A stretch of DNA of 64,000 nucleotides from Amycolatopsis sp. WQ 127309 (GTDB taxonomy: Bacteria > Actinomycetota > Actinomycetes > Mycobacteriales > Pseudonocardiaceae). The stretch covers positions 2,294,001 to 2,358,000 of the forward strand of contig NZ_CP095481.1 of the NCBI RefSeq assembly GCF_023023025.1. The letters run 5' to 3'. Shown here piece by piece: positions 1 through 7,864 of this stretch; position 1 is the first letter of the stretch; every line of letters starts with the position of its first letter. The notes beneath the pieces were generated by a model. The model did no database searches, was not told the origin of the DNA, and saw nothing but the letters and a program-made list of their open reading frames with translations. Both the position numbers and the translations under genes were made by a program.

Positions 1-1
1 C

Positions 2-748
2 GCTATCCAGACGTATGTCCGCAAGACGGCGCCCCGCGGCCGGGAGACCGAGCAGGTCGGGCCGTTCCTGGCCACCTACTCGCCGGACAACGACCACCCG
101 ATGCTCAACTACGCGATCCCGGACGACGGCGCGCGGCCGTCGGCGGCCGAGATCGACGCGCTGACCACGGCGTACCGGCGGCGGGGCCTGCTCCCGCGGC
201 TGGAGTACTTCACCGACGTCGCCCCCGACCTGGAGAAACTCCTGGTCGAGGCCGGTTACCAGCTCGAACGGCAGGTGCCGTTGATGACGTGCACGCCCGC
301 CGAGCGGGTCGGCAAACCGGTCCCGGCGGGGGTCCGGCTGCGCGCGCCGGAGTCCGCTGACGACATCCGGCGGCTGCGGTCGGCGCAGAACACGGCGTTC
401 GGCGAGTCGCCGGAGGTGCCCGACAAGGAGGTCGAACGCCTGCGGTCCGGCATCGAGGCCGGGGTGCGGCACCTCCTGGCGGAGGACGTCGCCACCGGCG
501 CGGTCCTCGGCGGCGGGCTCACGCTCGCGATCGTCGACGGCACCACCGAGGTCGCCGGCATCGCCGTGCTCGAGCCGTACCGCGGCCGCGGGATCGCGGC
601 GGCGATCACCGCCCGGCTCACCCGCGAAGCACACGAGTCCGGCGCGCACACGGCGTTCCTCACCCCCGGTGACCTGGGGATCGGGAACGTCTACGCCCGG
701 GTCGGCTACCAGCCGGCCGGGGAGTGCGTGCACCTCTCGCTGGGCTAG
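2..748 (+). CDS. GNAT family N-acetyltransferase (5' end outside window)
   Basis: The reading frame is open from the left edge through base 748, so the gene is truncated at its 5' end; an internal ATG at 101 is not the start because coding-like sequence continues upstream. The C-terminal half is an acetyl-CoA dependent GNAT domain: the acetyl-CoA loop reads YRGRGIAAAITARL, preceded by the strand VAGIAVLEP and followed by the YARVGYQPAGE segment typical of the last helix and strand. The N-terminal part resembles the linker and first domain of two-part GNAT proteins. The substrate cannot be inferred. It converges on arfB, with 16 nt between the stop codons. Confidence 0.8.
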   Translation, partial: AIQTYVRKTAPRGRETEQVGPFLATYSPDNDHPMLNYAIPDDGARPSAAEIDALTTAYRRRGLLPRLEYFTDVAPDLEKLLVEAGYQLERQVPLMTCTPAERVGKPVPAGVRLRAPESADDIRRLRSAQNTAFGESPEVPDKEVERLRSGIEAGVRHLLAEDVATGAVLGGGLTLAIVDGTTEVAGIAVLEPYRGRGIAAAITARLTREAHESGAHTAFLTPGDLGIGNVYARVGYQPAGECVHLSLG

Positions 749-764
749 CCGCTCAGTCGTTCAA

Positions 765-1196
765 TCAGTCGTTCAAGCGGCCGGAGCGGCCGCGCTTCAC
801 GTCGCTCCGGCGCTTCTTCGACGCCAGGCGGCGCTCCTTCGAACCACGTGACGGCTTCGTGGGGCGCCGCTTGGCGGGCGGCGGGGCCGACGCGTCGCGC
901 AGCAGGTTGGCCAGGCGGCCGCGCGCGGCTTCACGGTTCTGCAGCTGGGAGCGGTGTTCGCTGGCGGCGATCGTCAGGACGCCGTCGACCAGCCGGCCCT
1001 CGAGCCCGGCCAGCACGCGGTCCCGCAGGTGCTCGGGGATCGACGGCGACGCGGCGACGTCGAACGACAGCTCGACCCGCGAATCGGTGGTGTTCACGCC
1101 CTGGCCGCCCGGGCCGGACGACCGCGAGAAGCGTTCGTTGAGCTCGGCTCCCGGGATCGTGAACCGGGAGCCGATCACCACGTCGCCGGCTGCCAT
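765..1196 (-). CDS. arfB: ArfB-type alternative ribosome rescue factor (peptidyl-tRNA hydrolase)
   Basis: A 143-residue release-factor-like protein. The catalytic GGQ motif lies in SRSSGPGGQGVNTTDSRVEL near residues 25-45, as in domain 3 of class I release factors, but the codon-recognition domains are absent. The C-terminal tail (about residues 105-143) is rich in Lys and Arg (KRRPTKPSRGSKERR, KKRRSDVKRGR), which in ArfB/YaeJ threads into the empty mRNA channel of stalled ribosomes. Length and layout are normal for the family. It acts in the cytosol, releasing peptides from non-stop ribosomes. It lies downstream of purM on the same strand with 34 nt between them, so read-through co-transcription is possible. 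Confidence 0.93.
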   Translation of the reverse strand: MAAGDVVIGSRFTIPGAELNERFSRSSGPGGQGVNTTDSRVELSFDVAASPSIPEHLRDRVLAGLEGRLVDGVLTIAASEHRSQLQNREAARGRLANLLRDASAPPPAKRRPTKPSRGSKERRLASKKRRSDVKRGRSGRLND

Positions 1197-1230
1197 GACA
1201 CCAGTGTGACAGCCGCGTTCAACCTTGTTT

Positions 1231-2301
1231 CTAGAAGCGCGGGTGGTCGCCCGAAAGCACCGCGCGCGGGCCGTCGACGTCGTTCGCGGGCTGGACGTCG
1301 CCCAGCACCCACGCCGGGACGTGCCGCGCGGTCAGCATGGCCAGCGCCCGGTCGACGTCCTCGGCCCCGACGATCGCGACCATGCCGACGCCCATGTTGA
1401 ACGTCTTCTCCAGCTCGGCGCGCTCGACCCGGCCGCGGTGGCCGATCAGCGCGAACACCGCCGACGGCGACCAGGTGCCGCGGTCGAGCTGGGCGACCAG
1501 GCCGCGCGGCATGACGCGGGCGAGGTTCGCCTCCAGGCCACCGCCGGTGATGTGCGCGAACGTCCGGACCTCGGTCTCCGCGGCCAACGCGAGGCAGTCC
1601 TTCGCGTAGATCCGCGTCGGCTCCAGCATCTCCTCGCCGAGCGTGCGGCCGAACTCCTCGACGTGGCCGCCGAGCGGCATCCGCGCGATGTCCAGCAGCA
1701 CGTGCCGGGCCAGGGAGTACCCGTTCGAGTGCAGTCCCGACGAGCCGAGCGCCAACACGACGTCACCCGGGCGGACCTTCTCCGGCGACAGCAGCGCGGA
1801 CGCCTCGACCACGCCGACGCCGGTGGCTGACATGTCGTAGTCGTGCTCGCCCATCATGCCGGGGTGCTCGGCGGTCTCGCCGCCGAGCAGCGCGCAGCCG
1901 GCCTGGACGCAGCCTTCGGCGATACCGCCGACCAGCGCGGCGATCTTCTCCGGGTGCACCTTGCCGACGGCGATGTAGTCCTGCAGGAACAGCGGCTCGG
2001 CGCCGGTCACGACCAGGTCGTCGACGACCATCGCGACCAGGTCGATGCCGACGGTGTCGTGCTTGTCCAGCGCTTGCGCGACGGCGATCTTGGTGCCGAC
2101 GCCGTCGGTGGAGGAGGCGAGGATCGGTTCCTTCCACTTGTCGAGCTTCAGCGAGAAGAGCCCGGCGAAACCACCGACACCGCCCAGCACCTCCGGCCGC
2201 GTGGCCCGTTCGGCGTGCGGCTTGAGCAGCTCGACGGCTTGGTCGCCGGCGTCGATGCTGACGCCGGCGGCGGCGTACGTGGCGCTCGTGGACTCGCTCA
2301 C
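1231..2301 (-). CDS. purM: Phosphoribosylformylglycinamidine cyclo-ligase (AIR synthetase)
   Basis: A 356-residue enzyme converting FGAM and ATP to aminoimidazole ribotide, step five of purine synthesis. Family blocks are clear: STDGVGTKIAVAQALDKHDT, DLVAMVVDDLVVTGAEPLFL, LLGGETAEHPGMM, LGSSGLHSNGYSLARHVLL and THIGGGLEANL-like AHITGGGLEANLARVMPR. I chose the GTG at 2301 because it gives the family-typical N-terminus (SESTSATYAAAGVSI) and has GGGAG upstream; the frame stays open further upstream but overlaps purF. The purF stop is only 26 nt away, so purF-purM form an operon. Confidence 0.96.
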   Translation of the reverse strand: MSESTSATYAAAGVSIDAGDQAVELLKPHAERATRPEVLGGVGGFAGLFSLKLDKWKEPILASSTDGVGTKIAVAQALDKHDTVGIDLVAMVVDDLVVTGAEPLFLQDYIAVGKVHPEKIAALVGGIAEGCVQAGCALLGGETAEHPGMMGEHDYDMSATGVGVVEASALLSPEKVRPGDVVLALGSSGLHSNGYSLARHVLLDIARMPLGGHVEEFGRTLGEEMLEPTRIYAKDCLALAAETEVRTFAHITGGGLEANLARVMPRGLVAQLDRGTWSPSAVFALIGHRGRVERAELEKTFNMGVGMVAIVGAEDVDRALAMLTARHVPAWVLGDVQPANDVDGPRAVLSGDHPRF

Positions 2302-2327
2302 GGTAGAAGGACTCCCAACTGGAAGGA

Positions 2328-3857
2328 CTAGGGACGCCGGAGAGCGTCCTCGGCACCGTACCCGGCCGGGCTGACCGGGGTCGCCGCGCCATTGACCGCG
2401 TCGAGGCTCTCCAGCAGGTTCTTGCCGATGAGCGCGTCGTCGGGCAGCGCGATCGGGTACTCGCCGGAGAAGCACGCCGTGCACAGCCGCGTCTTCGGCT
2501 GTTCCGTCGCCGCGACGAGGCCGTCGAGCGAGATGTAGCCCAGCGAGTCCGCGCCGATCGAGCGGCGGATGCCGTCGAGGTCGACGCCGTTCGCGACGAG
2601 CTCGGCCCGCGACGCGAAGTCGATGCCGTAGAAGCACGGCCACCGGACGGGCGGCGACGCGATCCGGACGTGCACCTCCAGTGCGCCGGCCTCGCGCAGC
2701 ATCCGCACGAGCGCGCGCTGGGTGTTGCCGCGGACGATCGAGTCGTCCACGACGACCAGCCGCTTGCCGCGGATGACGTCGCGCAGCGGGTTCAGCTTGA
2801 GCCGGATGCCGAGCTGGCGGATGGTCTGCGACGGCTGGATGAACGTGCGCCCGACGTAGGCGTTCTTCACCAGGCCGGTGCCGTACGGGATGCCCGAGCC
2901 CTGCGCGTAGCCGATGGCGGCCGGCGTGCCGGACTCCGGCACCGGCATCACCAGGTCGGCGTCGACGGGCTCCTCGCCGGCGAGCCGCCTGCCGATCTCG
3001 ACGCGCGTGGCGTGCACGCCGCGGCCGGCGATCGTGGTGTCGGGCCGCGCCAGGTAGACGTACTCGAAGACACAGCCCTTGGGGTCCGGGTTGGCGAACC
3101 GCGACGAGCGCAGGCCTTCGGCGTCGATGGCGATCAGCTCGCCCGGCTCGACCTCGCGGACGAACGACGCGCCCACGATGTCCAGGCCCGCGGTCTCGCT
3201 GGAGACGACCCAGCCGCGTTCGAGACGGCCGAGCACCAGCGGGTGCACGCCGTGCGGGTCACGCGCGGCGTACAGCGTGTTCTCGTCGGCGAACACCAAG
3301 CAGAACGCGCCCTTGAGCGTGGGCAGCAGTTCCATCGCGGCGCCTTCGATGCCCTTGTCGGCGGCGTTCGCGGCGAGCAGCCCGCAGATCAGGTCCGAGT
3401 CGCTGGACGAACCGGTCAGCCCCGCGTGCGGCTTGAGGCCCGCGGCGATGGTGCGTTCACGCAGCTCCGCCGTGTTGACGAGGTTGCCGTTGTGCGCGAA
3501 GGACAGGCCGCTGCCCGTCTCGGTGGTGCGGAAGATCGGCTGCGCGTTCTCCCAGATGGTCGCGCCGGTGGTCGAGTACCGGCAGTGGCCGACGGCGATG
3601 TGGCCCTGCAGCGACTGCAGGATCTGTTCGTCGAAGACCTGGCTGACCAGGCCGAGGTCCTTGAAGACCACGATCTGGGAGCCGTCGGAGACGGAGATGC
3701 CGGCGGCCTCCTGGCCCCGGTGCTGCAGGGCGTAGAGGCCGTAGTAGGTCAGTTTGGCGACTTCTTCCCCGGGAGCCCAGACGCCGAAGACGCCACACTC
3801 CTCGCGGGGTTCCGGGTCGGGCTGGTCGGAGGACACGTGCTGTGGGTCGGAAACCAC
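2328..3857 (-). CDS. purF: Amidophosphoribosyltransferase
   Basis: A 509-residue enzyme catalysing the committed step of purine synthesis, transferring glutamine-derived ammonia to PRPP. The N-terminal nucleophile is expected to be Cys21 (EECGVFGVW) after removal of a short propeptide. The glutaminase domain follows (YALQHRGQEAAGI, GHCRYSTTG, SFAHNGNLVN). The C-terminal phosphoribosyltransferase domain carries the PRPP loop RLVVVDDSIVRGNTQRALV. The GTG start has GGGAG eight bases upstream. The C-terminal region has cysteines (TRLCTACFSGEYP) as in enzymes of the Bacillus type, which bind an Fe-S cluster. First gene of purF-purM. Confidence 0.97.
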   Translation of the reverse strand: MVSDPQHVSSDQPDPEPREECGVFGVWAPGEEVAKLTYYGLYALQHRGQEAAGISVSDGSQIVVFKDLGLVSQVFDEQILQSLQGHIAVGHCRYSTTGATIWENAQPIFRTTETGSGLSFAHNGNLVNTAELRERTIAAGLKPHAGLTGSSSDSDLICGLLAANAADKGIEGAAMELLPTLKGAFCLVFADENTLYAARDPHGVHPLVLGRLERGWVVSSETAGLDIVGASFVREVEPGELIAIDAEGLRSSRFANPDPKGCVFEYVYLARPDTTIAGRGVHATRVEIGRRLAGEEPVDADLVMPVPESGTPAAIGYAQGSGIPYGTGLVKNAYVGRTFIQPSQTIRQLGIRLKLNPLRDVIRGKRLVVVDDSIVRGNTQRALVRMLREAGALEVHVRIASPPVRWPCFYGIDFASRAELVANGVDLDGIRRSIGADSLGYISLDGLVAATEQPKTRLCTACFSGEYPIALPDDALIGKNLLESLDAVNGAATPVSPAGYGAEDALRRP

Positions 3858-3918
3858 CGAGGTGCTCCCAGGAAGACGCGGTCAGGCCGAATTCAGTGTA
3901 AACGGTCCGGACATGAGT

Positions 3919-3962
3919 CAGGCCCCGCCCGACGTGGTTCTGACCACTTCGGACAGGGCCTG
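3919..3962 (-). terminator. Stem-loop terminator upstream of purF
   Basis: An imperfect long inverted repeat: outer arms CAGGCCC (3919-3925) and GGGCCTG (3956-3962), inner pairs CCGA/TCGG and GTGGT/ACCAC around a TCTG loop. It begins 15 nt past the stop of the minus-strand gene at 3977-4297, so it most likely ends that transcript before the purF promoter. No strong U tract follows, as is usual in actinomycetes. Confidence 0.65.
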
Positions 3963-3976
3963 AAGTTCTTCGTGCG

Positions 3977-4297
3977 CTAGCAGGCATCCGGCAGCGCGAG
4001 CATTTCCGTGAGCACCCGGGCTCCATCACCGCTGCGGCGCCACAGCCACCGCTCGGGTTCGAAGATGTTCTCTTCGGTACCGGGCATGCGCGTCGCCACC
4101 ACGTCGTCCTCGGCGTTGAGCCGGACCACGTCCACGACGTTGTCGTGCACCCGCACACCGACGACGGCGAGAACTTCACCGCGGTCATCGGCGGGGTGGA
4201 CGAACTGGTAGCCACGGGCGACCAGTTCCTGCAGTCCGGTCTCGATGTCGTAGACGGGAGCGACGGGGGCCTCAGCCGAGGACATCGTCGAACTCAC
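3977..4297 (-). CDS. Conserved hypothetical protein downstream of a DUF397 gene
   Basis: Up to 106 residues from a GTG at 4297; an ATG four codons in (4285) is an equally good start. The protein is acidic and soluble, with no signal peptide or membrane segment. Its segments (TGLQELVARGYQFVHPADDR, GEVLAVVGVRVHDNVVDVVR, FEPERWLWRRSGDG) suggest a small alpha/beta fold, but I do not recognise a named family. Its 5' end overlaps the 3' end of the DUF397 gene by 26 nt (or 14 nt with the later start), so the two are almost certainly co-translated and probably act together. Confidence 0.6.
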   Translation of the reverse strand: MSSTMSSAEAPVAPVYDIETGLQELVARGYQFVHPADDRGEVLAVVGVRVHDNVVDVVRLNAEDDVVATRMPGTEENIFEPERWLWRRSGDGARVLTEMLALPDAC

Positions 4298-4511
4298 CGT
4301 CCTTCGCGCCCGCGAGGAACGCGGCCATCTCCGCGCGGGTGTAGACGAGCGCCGGGCCGGTCGGGAAACGCGAGTTGCGCATCGCGATCTCGCCGGTGGT
4401 CAGGGGTGCGACCTCGACGCAGTTGCCGACGGCGCCGCTGTAGCTCGCCTTGCGCCACTGGGCACCGGACAGCCGATCGGCCGGGATGCCGTTCTCGAAT
4501 CGCTCTGCCAT
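4272..4511 (-). CDS. DUF397 domain protein (partner of the XRE regulator)
   Basis: A 79-residue protein with the DUF397 signature: WRKASYSGAVGNCVEVAPL near residues 18-36, IAMRNSRFPTGPALVYTRAEM, then FLAGAKDGEFDD at the end. DUF397 proteins in actinomycetes are typically encoded beside XRE/DUF5753 regulators (the WhiJ-like arrangement in Streptomyces) and are thought to bind or modulate them. I start it at the ATG at 4511 because this matches the usual family N-terminus (MAERFENGIPADRLSGAQW). An XRE/DUF5753 gene lies upstream on the same strand, and three palindromes lie just before this start. Confidence 0.87.
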   Translation of the reverse strand: MAERFENGIPADRLSGAQWRKASYSGAVGNCVEVAPLTTGEIAMRNSRFPTGPALVYTRAEMAAFLAGAKDGEFDDVLG

Positions 4512-4551
4512 GGTCCCAACCTCTCGATGCGGGATACCTGAGGCGGTGCAA

Positions 4552-4617
4552 ATGCATGTGCATCTGCCCGCGTAGAGCACGCTAGCACGTGTGCCTGCAG
4601 CGGTAAATGCACGTGCA
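4552..4617 (-). promoter_or_regulatory. Three related palindromes upstream of the DUF397 gene (candidate operator)
   Basis: ATGCATGTGCAT (4552-4563), GCACGTGTGC (4585-4594) and the perfect palindrome TGCACGTGCA (4608-4617) share a TGCA-YG-TGCA-like core. They lie about 40-106 nt before the DUF397 start, within a 251-nt gap. The likely ligand is the neighbouring XRE protein; this is inference. A direct repeat of AGTTCT follows at about 4620-4636. The rest of 4512-4762 holds the 3' flank of the XRE gene and no gene I can support. Confidence 0.5.
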
Positions 4618-4762
4618 GAAGTTCTTGCAAAGTTCTCCCACAGTGAAGGATCACCTGGTCACACTTCACCTAACGGGCGAGGGAAGTGTTCCCCAATGGG
4701 CTAGTCGCTACGGTTGGTCACCGATCAGCGGGACCCCGTCGATACCGTCGAACGCGGGCCTT

Positions 4763-5641
4763 CTAGATCTCTTGACGGCGCTTCGCGAGCATGGACCGGC
4801 TCCGGTCGGGCGTCTCCGCGTCGACCGCGAGCATGTCCAGCGCGCGGCTGTACTTCTCGATCTCTTCGCGCTTCTCGATGTAGTGCGCGCCGGTGAGGTA
4901 TTCGACGTACGCGATGTTCGGCAGTTCCGGCTCGCCGAACCGCATCAGCGAAAACGCGTGCTCCGCGGACAGCCCGCTGCGCGAGTACGGCAGCACCTGG
5001 ATCGACACGTGCGGCAGCGCACTCATCTCGAGCAGGTATTCGATCTGCCGCTTCAGGACCTTGACGCCGCCGATCGGCCGGTGCAGCACGGACTCGTCGA
5101 GCACCATCCAGACGCGCGGGGCGTCCGGCCTGCTGAACATCTTCTGCCGCCGCATCCGCAGCGCGACCAGCTGGTCGACCCGGTCGTCGGCCATGTCCGG
5201 CCGGCCGTGGCTGAAGATCGCCCGCGCGTACCCCTCGATCTGCAGCAGGCCCGATACGTAGAGCGGCTCCCAGATCTGGATCCGGGCCGCGGCCTCTTCC
5301 AGGCCGACGAGGTCGGTGAACCAGTTCGGCATCGTCTCGCCGAAGCGGCGCCACCAGCCTGGTTCGTTCGACTGCTTGACCATGTCGAGGAACGTCTGGC
5401 GCTCGGTGGACTCCTCGACGCCGTACATCGTCAGGAGGTCGGTGACGTCGCGTTCCTTGAAGCCGACCCGGCCCAGCTCGAGGCGGCTGATCTTCGATTC
5501 GGACCCGCGGATGTTGTAACCGGCCTGCTGCCGCGTGATGCCCGCTTCTTCACGGAGTCGACGCAGCTGCGAGCCGAGGATCATCCGGCGCGCCGTCGGG
5601 CCGATGTTCTGTTCAGCACTGGACGCGTTCACCGCGTTCAT
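4763..5641 (-). CDS. XRE-family HTH regulator with DUF5753 domain
   Basis: A 292-residue transcription regulator. Residues about 23-80 form a Cro/C1-type helix-turn-helix (GSQLRRLREEAGITRQQAGY, ESKISRLELGR). The rest is the DUF5753 ligand- or partner-binding domain, recognisable by IQIWEPLYVSGLLQIEGYAR, RMRRQKMFSRPDAPRVWMVL, LPHVSIQVLPYSRSGLSAEH and FGEPELPNIAYVEYLTGAHY. This is the WhiJ-like class that abounds in Streptomyces and Amycolatopsis and is paired with DUF397 proteins. It is divergent from the methyltransferase gene at 5806, and the 164-nt gap contains a perfect 16-bp palindrome. The target genes are unknown; autoregulation and control of its neighbours are the simplest guesses. 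Confidence 0.9.
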   Translation of the reverse strand: MNAVNASSAEQNIGPTARRMILGSQLRRLREEAGITRQQAGYNIRGSESKISRLELGRVGFKERDVTDLLTMYGVEESTERQTFLDMVKQSNEPGWWRRFGETMPNWFTDLVGLEEAAARIQIWEPLYVSGLLQIEGYARAIFSHGRPDMADDRVDQLVALRMRRQKMFSRPDAPRVWMVLDESVLHRPIGGVKVLKRQIEYLLEMSALPHVSIQVLPYSRSGLSAEHAFSLMRFGEPELPNIAYVEYLTGAHYIEKREEIEKYSRALDMLAVDAETPDRSRSMLAKRRQEI

Positions 5642-5755
5642 TCCCGGACCTTCCGCGCGTCAGTCACCAGGGGGCTCTAGCCCGACTACCGAAAGTACAC
5701 GTTGGGCCGTCCTGCGCAAAGAGGTGACCCGGTTTACCGCATGCTTGTGTAGTCC

Positions 5756-5771
5756 TACTCTACGTAGAGTA
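5756..5771. promoter_or_regulatory. Perfect 16-bp palindrome between divergent XRE and methyltransferase genes
   Basis: TACTCTACGTAGAGTA reads identically on both strands, 35 nt before the methyltransferase start and 115 nt before the XRE start. Its position and symmetry suggest a dimeric regulator site controlling both genes. It differs from the TGCACGTGCA sites ahead of the DUF397 gene, so it may be read by a different factor. Confidence 0.5.
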
Positions 5772-5805
5772 CGAGACTTTCGACACAGAACTTGCGAGGT
5801 TCAAG

Positions 5806-6639
5806 ATGCCCGACGCCGCGACCCGGACCGAACGAGTTCCCGTTGGAGTCGACCCGACCCGGGCCAGCATCGCGCGGGTCTACGACGCGTTCCTGCTGGG
5901 CAAGGACAACTACGAGATCGACCGGGAGGTCCTGAAGCAGGTCCAGCAGGCCGCCCCCGAAGCGCAGGACCTGGCCTTCGAAAACCGGGGTTTCCTCATC
6001 CGCGCGTGCCGCTTCCTCGCGGGCCAAACGGGTATCACCCAGATTCTCGACCTGGGGTCCGGTCTCCCGACCGCCGAGAACACCCACCAGGTCGTCCAGC
6101 GGATCAACCCGGAGACCCGGGTCGTCTACGTCGACAACGACCCGGTGGTCCTCGCCCACGGCCGGGCGCTGCTCGAGGAGAACGAGCACACCCACTTCGT
6201 CGCCGAGGACATCTTCGAGCCGGCGCGGATCCTCGAGAACGAGACCGTGCGCGAGCACATCGACTTCACGCAGCCGCTGATCATGTTGCAGATGGGCACC
6301 TTGCACCACTTCAAGGGCGAGTACGACCGGCCGGCGGAGATCATGCGGGAGTACGTCGACGCGCTGCCGTCCGGCTCCTTCGTCGGGCTCAGCCACTTCT
6401 TCGACCCGGAGAACGAAGACTCCGCGACCGCGCGCCGCATGGAGGACTTCTTCGTGCACAGCCCGATGGGCTCGGGCACGTTCCGGACGCAGAAGGACAT
6501 CGAGGCCCTGTTCCCCGGCCTCGAAATGGTCGAACCCGGCGTGACCCTGTGCGCCGACTGGTGGCCGGACGGCCCGCGCCTCAAGGAGCTCAACGTCGCG
6601 CAGCGCACCATCGCGGGCGGCGTCGGCCGCAAGCCGTAG
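5806..6639 (+). CDS. SAM-dependent methyltransferase, DUF574 (Methyltransf_19) family
   Basis: A 277-residue protein of the actinomycete DUF574 family. The opening VGVDPTRASIARVYDAFLLG, then GKDNYEIDRE, is the family hallmark, followed by NRGFLIRACRFLA. The Rossmann SAM site is ILDLGSGLPTAENTH, with acidic residue VVYVDNDPVV on strand two and FVAEDIFEPARIL further on. The middle part QMGTLHHF and the C-terminal VEPGVTLCADWWPDGP also match. The natural substrate of this family is not known. ATG start with CGAGG nearby. The gene often neighbours XRE/DUF397 regulators, as here. Its stop abuts the stop of the convergent gene at 6640 with no gap. Confidence 0.88.
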   Translation: MPDAATRTERVPVGVDPTRASIARVYDAFLLGKDNYEIDREVLKQVQQAAPEAQDLAFENRGFLIRACRFLAGQTGITQILDLGSGLPTAENTHQVVQRINPETRVVYVDNDPVVLAHGRALLEENEHTHFVAEDIFEPARILENETVREHIDFTQPLIMLQMGTLHHFKGEYDRPAEIMREYVDALPSGSFVGLSHFFDPENEDSATARRMEDFFVHSPMGSGTFRTQKDIEALFPGLEMVEPGVTLCADWWPDGPRLKELNVAQRTIAGGVGRKP

Positions 6640-7020
6640 TCAGACGCGGACGAGCGGGAGCCACTGCGCGAGGTCGGCCCGGGTGCCCGAAGCGGACACC
6701 CGGCCGTCGGCCACCGCAGTGGTCCAGTCCACTCGGCCCGTCGCGAGTTCCAGCCAGGTGCGCGGGTCCGTCTCGATCACGTTGGGCGGGGTGCCCCGGG
6801 TGTGGCGCGGTCCGTCCACGCACTGCACCGCCGCGAACGGCGGCACGCGGACCTCGACCGTCCTTCCGGGAGCGTCGGCCGCCAGCGCGCGCAGGCTGAG
6901 CCGGACGGCGGCGGCGAGCTCCGCGCGGGCCGGGTCGGGCCCGTCGCCCTGCAGCCACGGGGAAATCGCCTGCACCGCCGCACGTAACTGTCCGGGGTCG
7001 ACCGAACGCGAAGAGGCCAT
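6640..7020 (-). CDS. Sterol-carrier-family-like small protein
   Basis: A 126-residue soluble protein. It resembles actinobacterial proteins annotated as sterol carrier family / SCP2-like: a helical N-terminus (VDPGQLRAAVQAISPWLQGD), a strand-rich centre (GRTVEVRVPPFAAVQCVDGP), then VIETDPRTWLELATGRVDW and ASGTRADLAQWLPLVRV, where the TWLELATG segment is the most SCP2-like part. I prefer the ATG at 7020 over an upstream codon at 7062. It is divergent from the gene at 7083 with 62 nt between starts. The function is unknown; binding of a hydrophobic ligand is only suggested by the fold. Confidence 0.65.
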   Translation of the reverse strand: MASSRSVDPGQLRAAVQAISPWLQGDGPDPARAELAAAVRLSLRALAADAPGRTVEVRVPPFAAVQCVDGPRHTRGTPPNVIETDPRTWLELATGRVDWTTAVADGRVSASGTRADLAQWLPLVRV

Positions 7021-7082
7021 GGGCAAACAGTAGAGTGGCGCACCAAGAGTTTTCCGGCACACCCGAGAACGTGGGGATCACG

Positions 7083-7784
7083 ATGGCGCAGCGGGACGAG
7101 GCAGATCGGATGGTTTCGCAGCAGCCAGCCGGAAACGGACCGGATCGCCCCGGCAAGCACGGCAAGCACAGCCGGTCGGCGCGGCGCGGCGGCCAGCAGG
7201 CCCGGCGCTCCGGCAAGCACGGCACCCCCGAGATCACCGAGGAGATGCGCGCGAACGCGCGCGCCAACCCCGACAGCTGGCTCTACGTCATCGACGAGGC
7301 CTTCGACCCGAACGGCCCGGTGCCGTCGTGGGCGGTCGTCGGCGCGTACCCGGTGAACGCCGCCGGCGACGTCGTCGCGGACTTCCACCCGAACGACCGC
7401 TACCGGCCCTCGCCCAAGGCCCTCGGGTTCCCGGAGCCGTCGAACGACCTCGAGCACCTGCTGCAGCTCGTGCGCACCGAGCACCGGCCGCCGTCGGACC
7501 TGCCGAAGATCGTCCTCGACTCGACGCTGTTCGTCTACGCGATGTCGCCGGTGCAGCGCACGGTCATCGGCTTCCACAACACCGACGGCCGGGTCATGGT
7601 GCCGGCGTACACGCGCAAGACCCTGGTGCCGCGCGAGTGGCCGCACGCCCGCGCGGTCGTCGGCCGCGACATCGTCAGCCTGCTGGGTGGTCACCCGGTC
7701 GCGATCAACCCGCACGACCTGATCACCGCCGTCGTGCCGGCGGAACACCTGGTGAAGGCGCTCGCGGACGAACAGCAGCGCTGA
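7083..7784 (+). CDS. Type VII secretion-associated-like protein (SseB-like fold)
   Basis: A 233-residue soluble protein. The first 50 residues are basic and low-complexity (GKHGKHSRSARRGG, SGKHG). From residue 51 the sequence matches actinobacterial proteins annotated as type VII secretion system-associated: ITEEMRANARANPDSWLYVI, PSWAVVGAYPVNAAGDV, FHPNDRYRPSPKALGFPEP, then two SseB-like repeats. I start at the ATG at 7083 because GGGGAT precedes it. No ESX core gene is adjacent; the nearest ESX-type genes are 50 kb away. The role is unknown. The family assignment is from memory of conserved motifs and is moderately sure. Confidence 0.6.
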   Translation: MAQRDEADRMVSQQPAGNGPDRPGKHGKHSRSARRGGQQARRSGKHGTPEITEEMRANARANPDSWLYVIDEAFDPNGPVPSWAVVGAYPVNAAGDVVADFHPNDRYRPSPKALGFPEPSNDLEHLLQLVRTEHRPPSDLPKIVLDSTLFVYAMSPVQRTVIGFHNTDGRVMVPAYTRKTLVPREWPHARAVVGRDIVSLLGGHPVAINPHDLITAVVPAEHLVKALADEQQR

Positions 7785-7864
7785 CGGCGTCACCCTTCAG
7801 CCCCTCACACTTTCGAGTGGCACCGGGTAGCCGATCCGGCGACACGGGTGCATCGTGAGGCTCA

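Noticed and set aside
4637-4669. GTGAAG ... CTTCAC inverted repeat downstream of the XRE gene
   Set aside because: The arms are only six bases, and the spacer is long. It may be part of a terminator, but I cannot support it.
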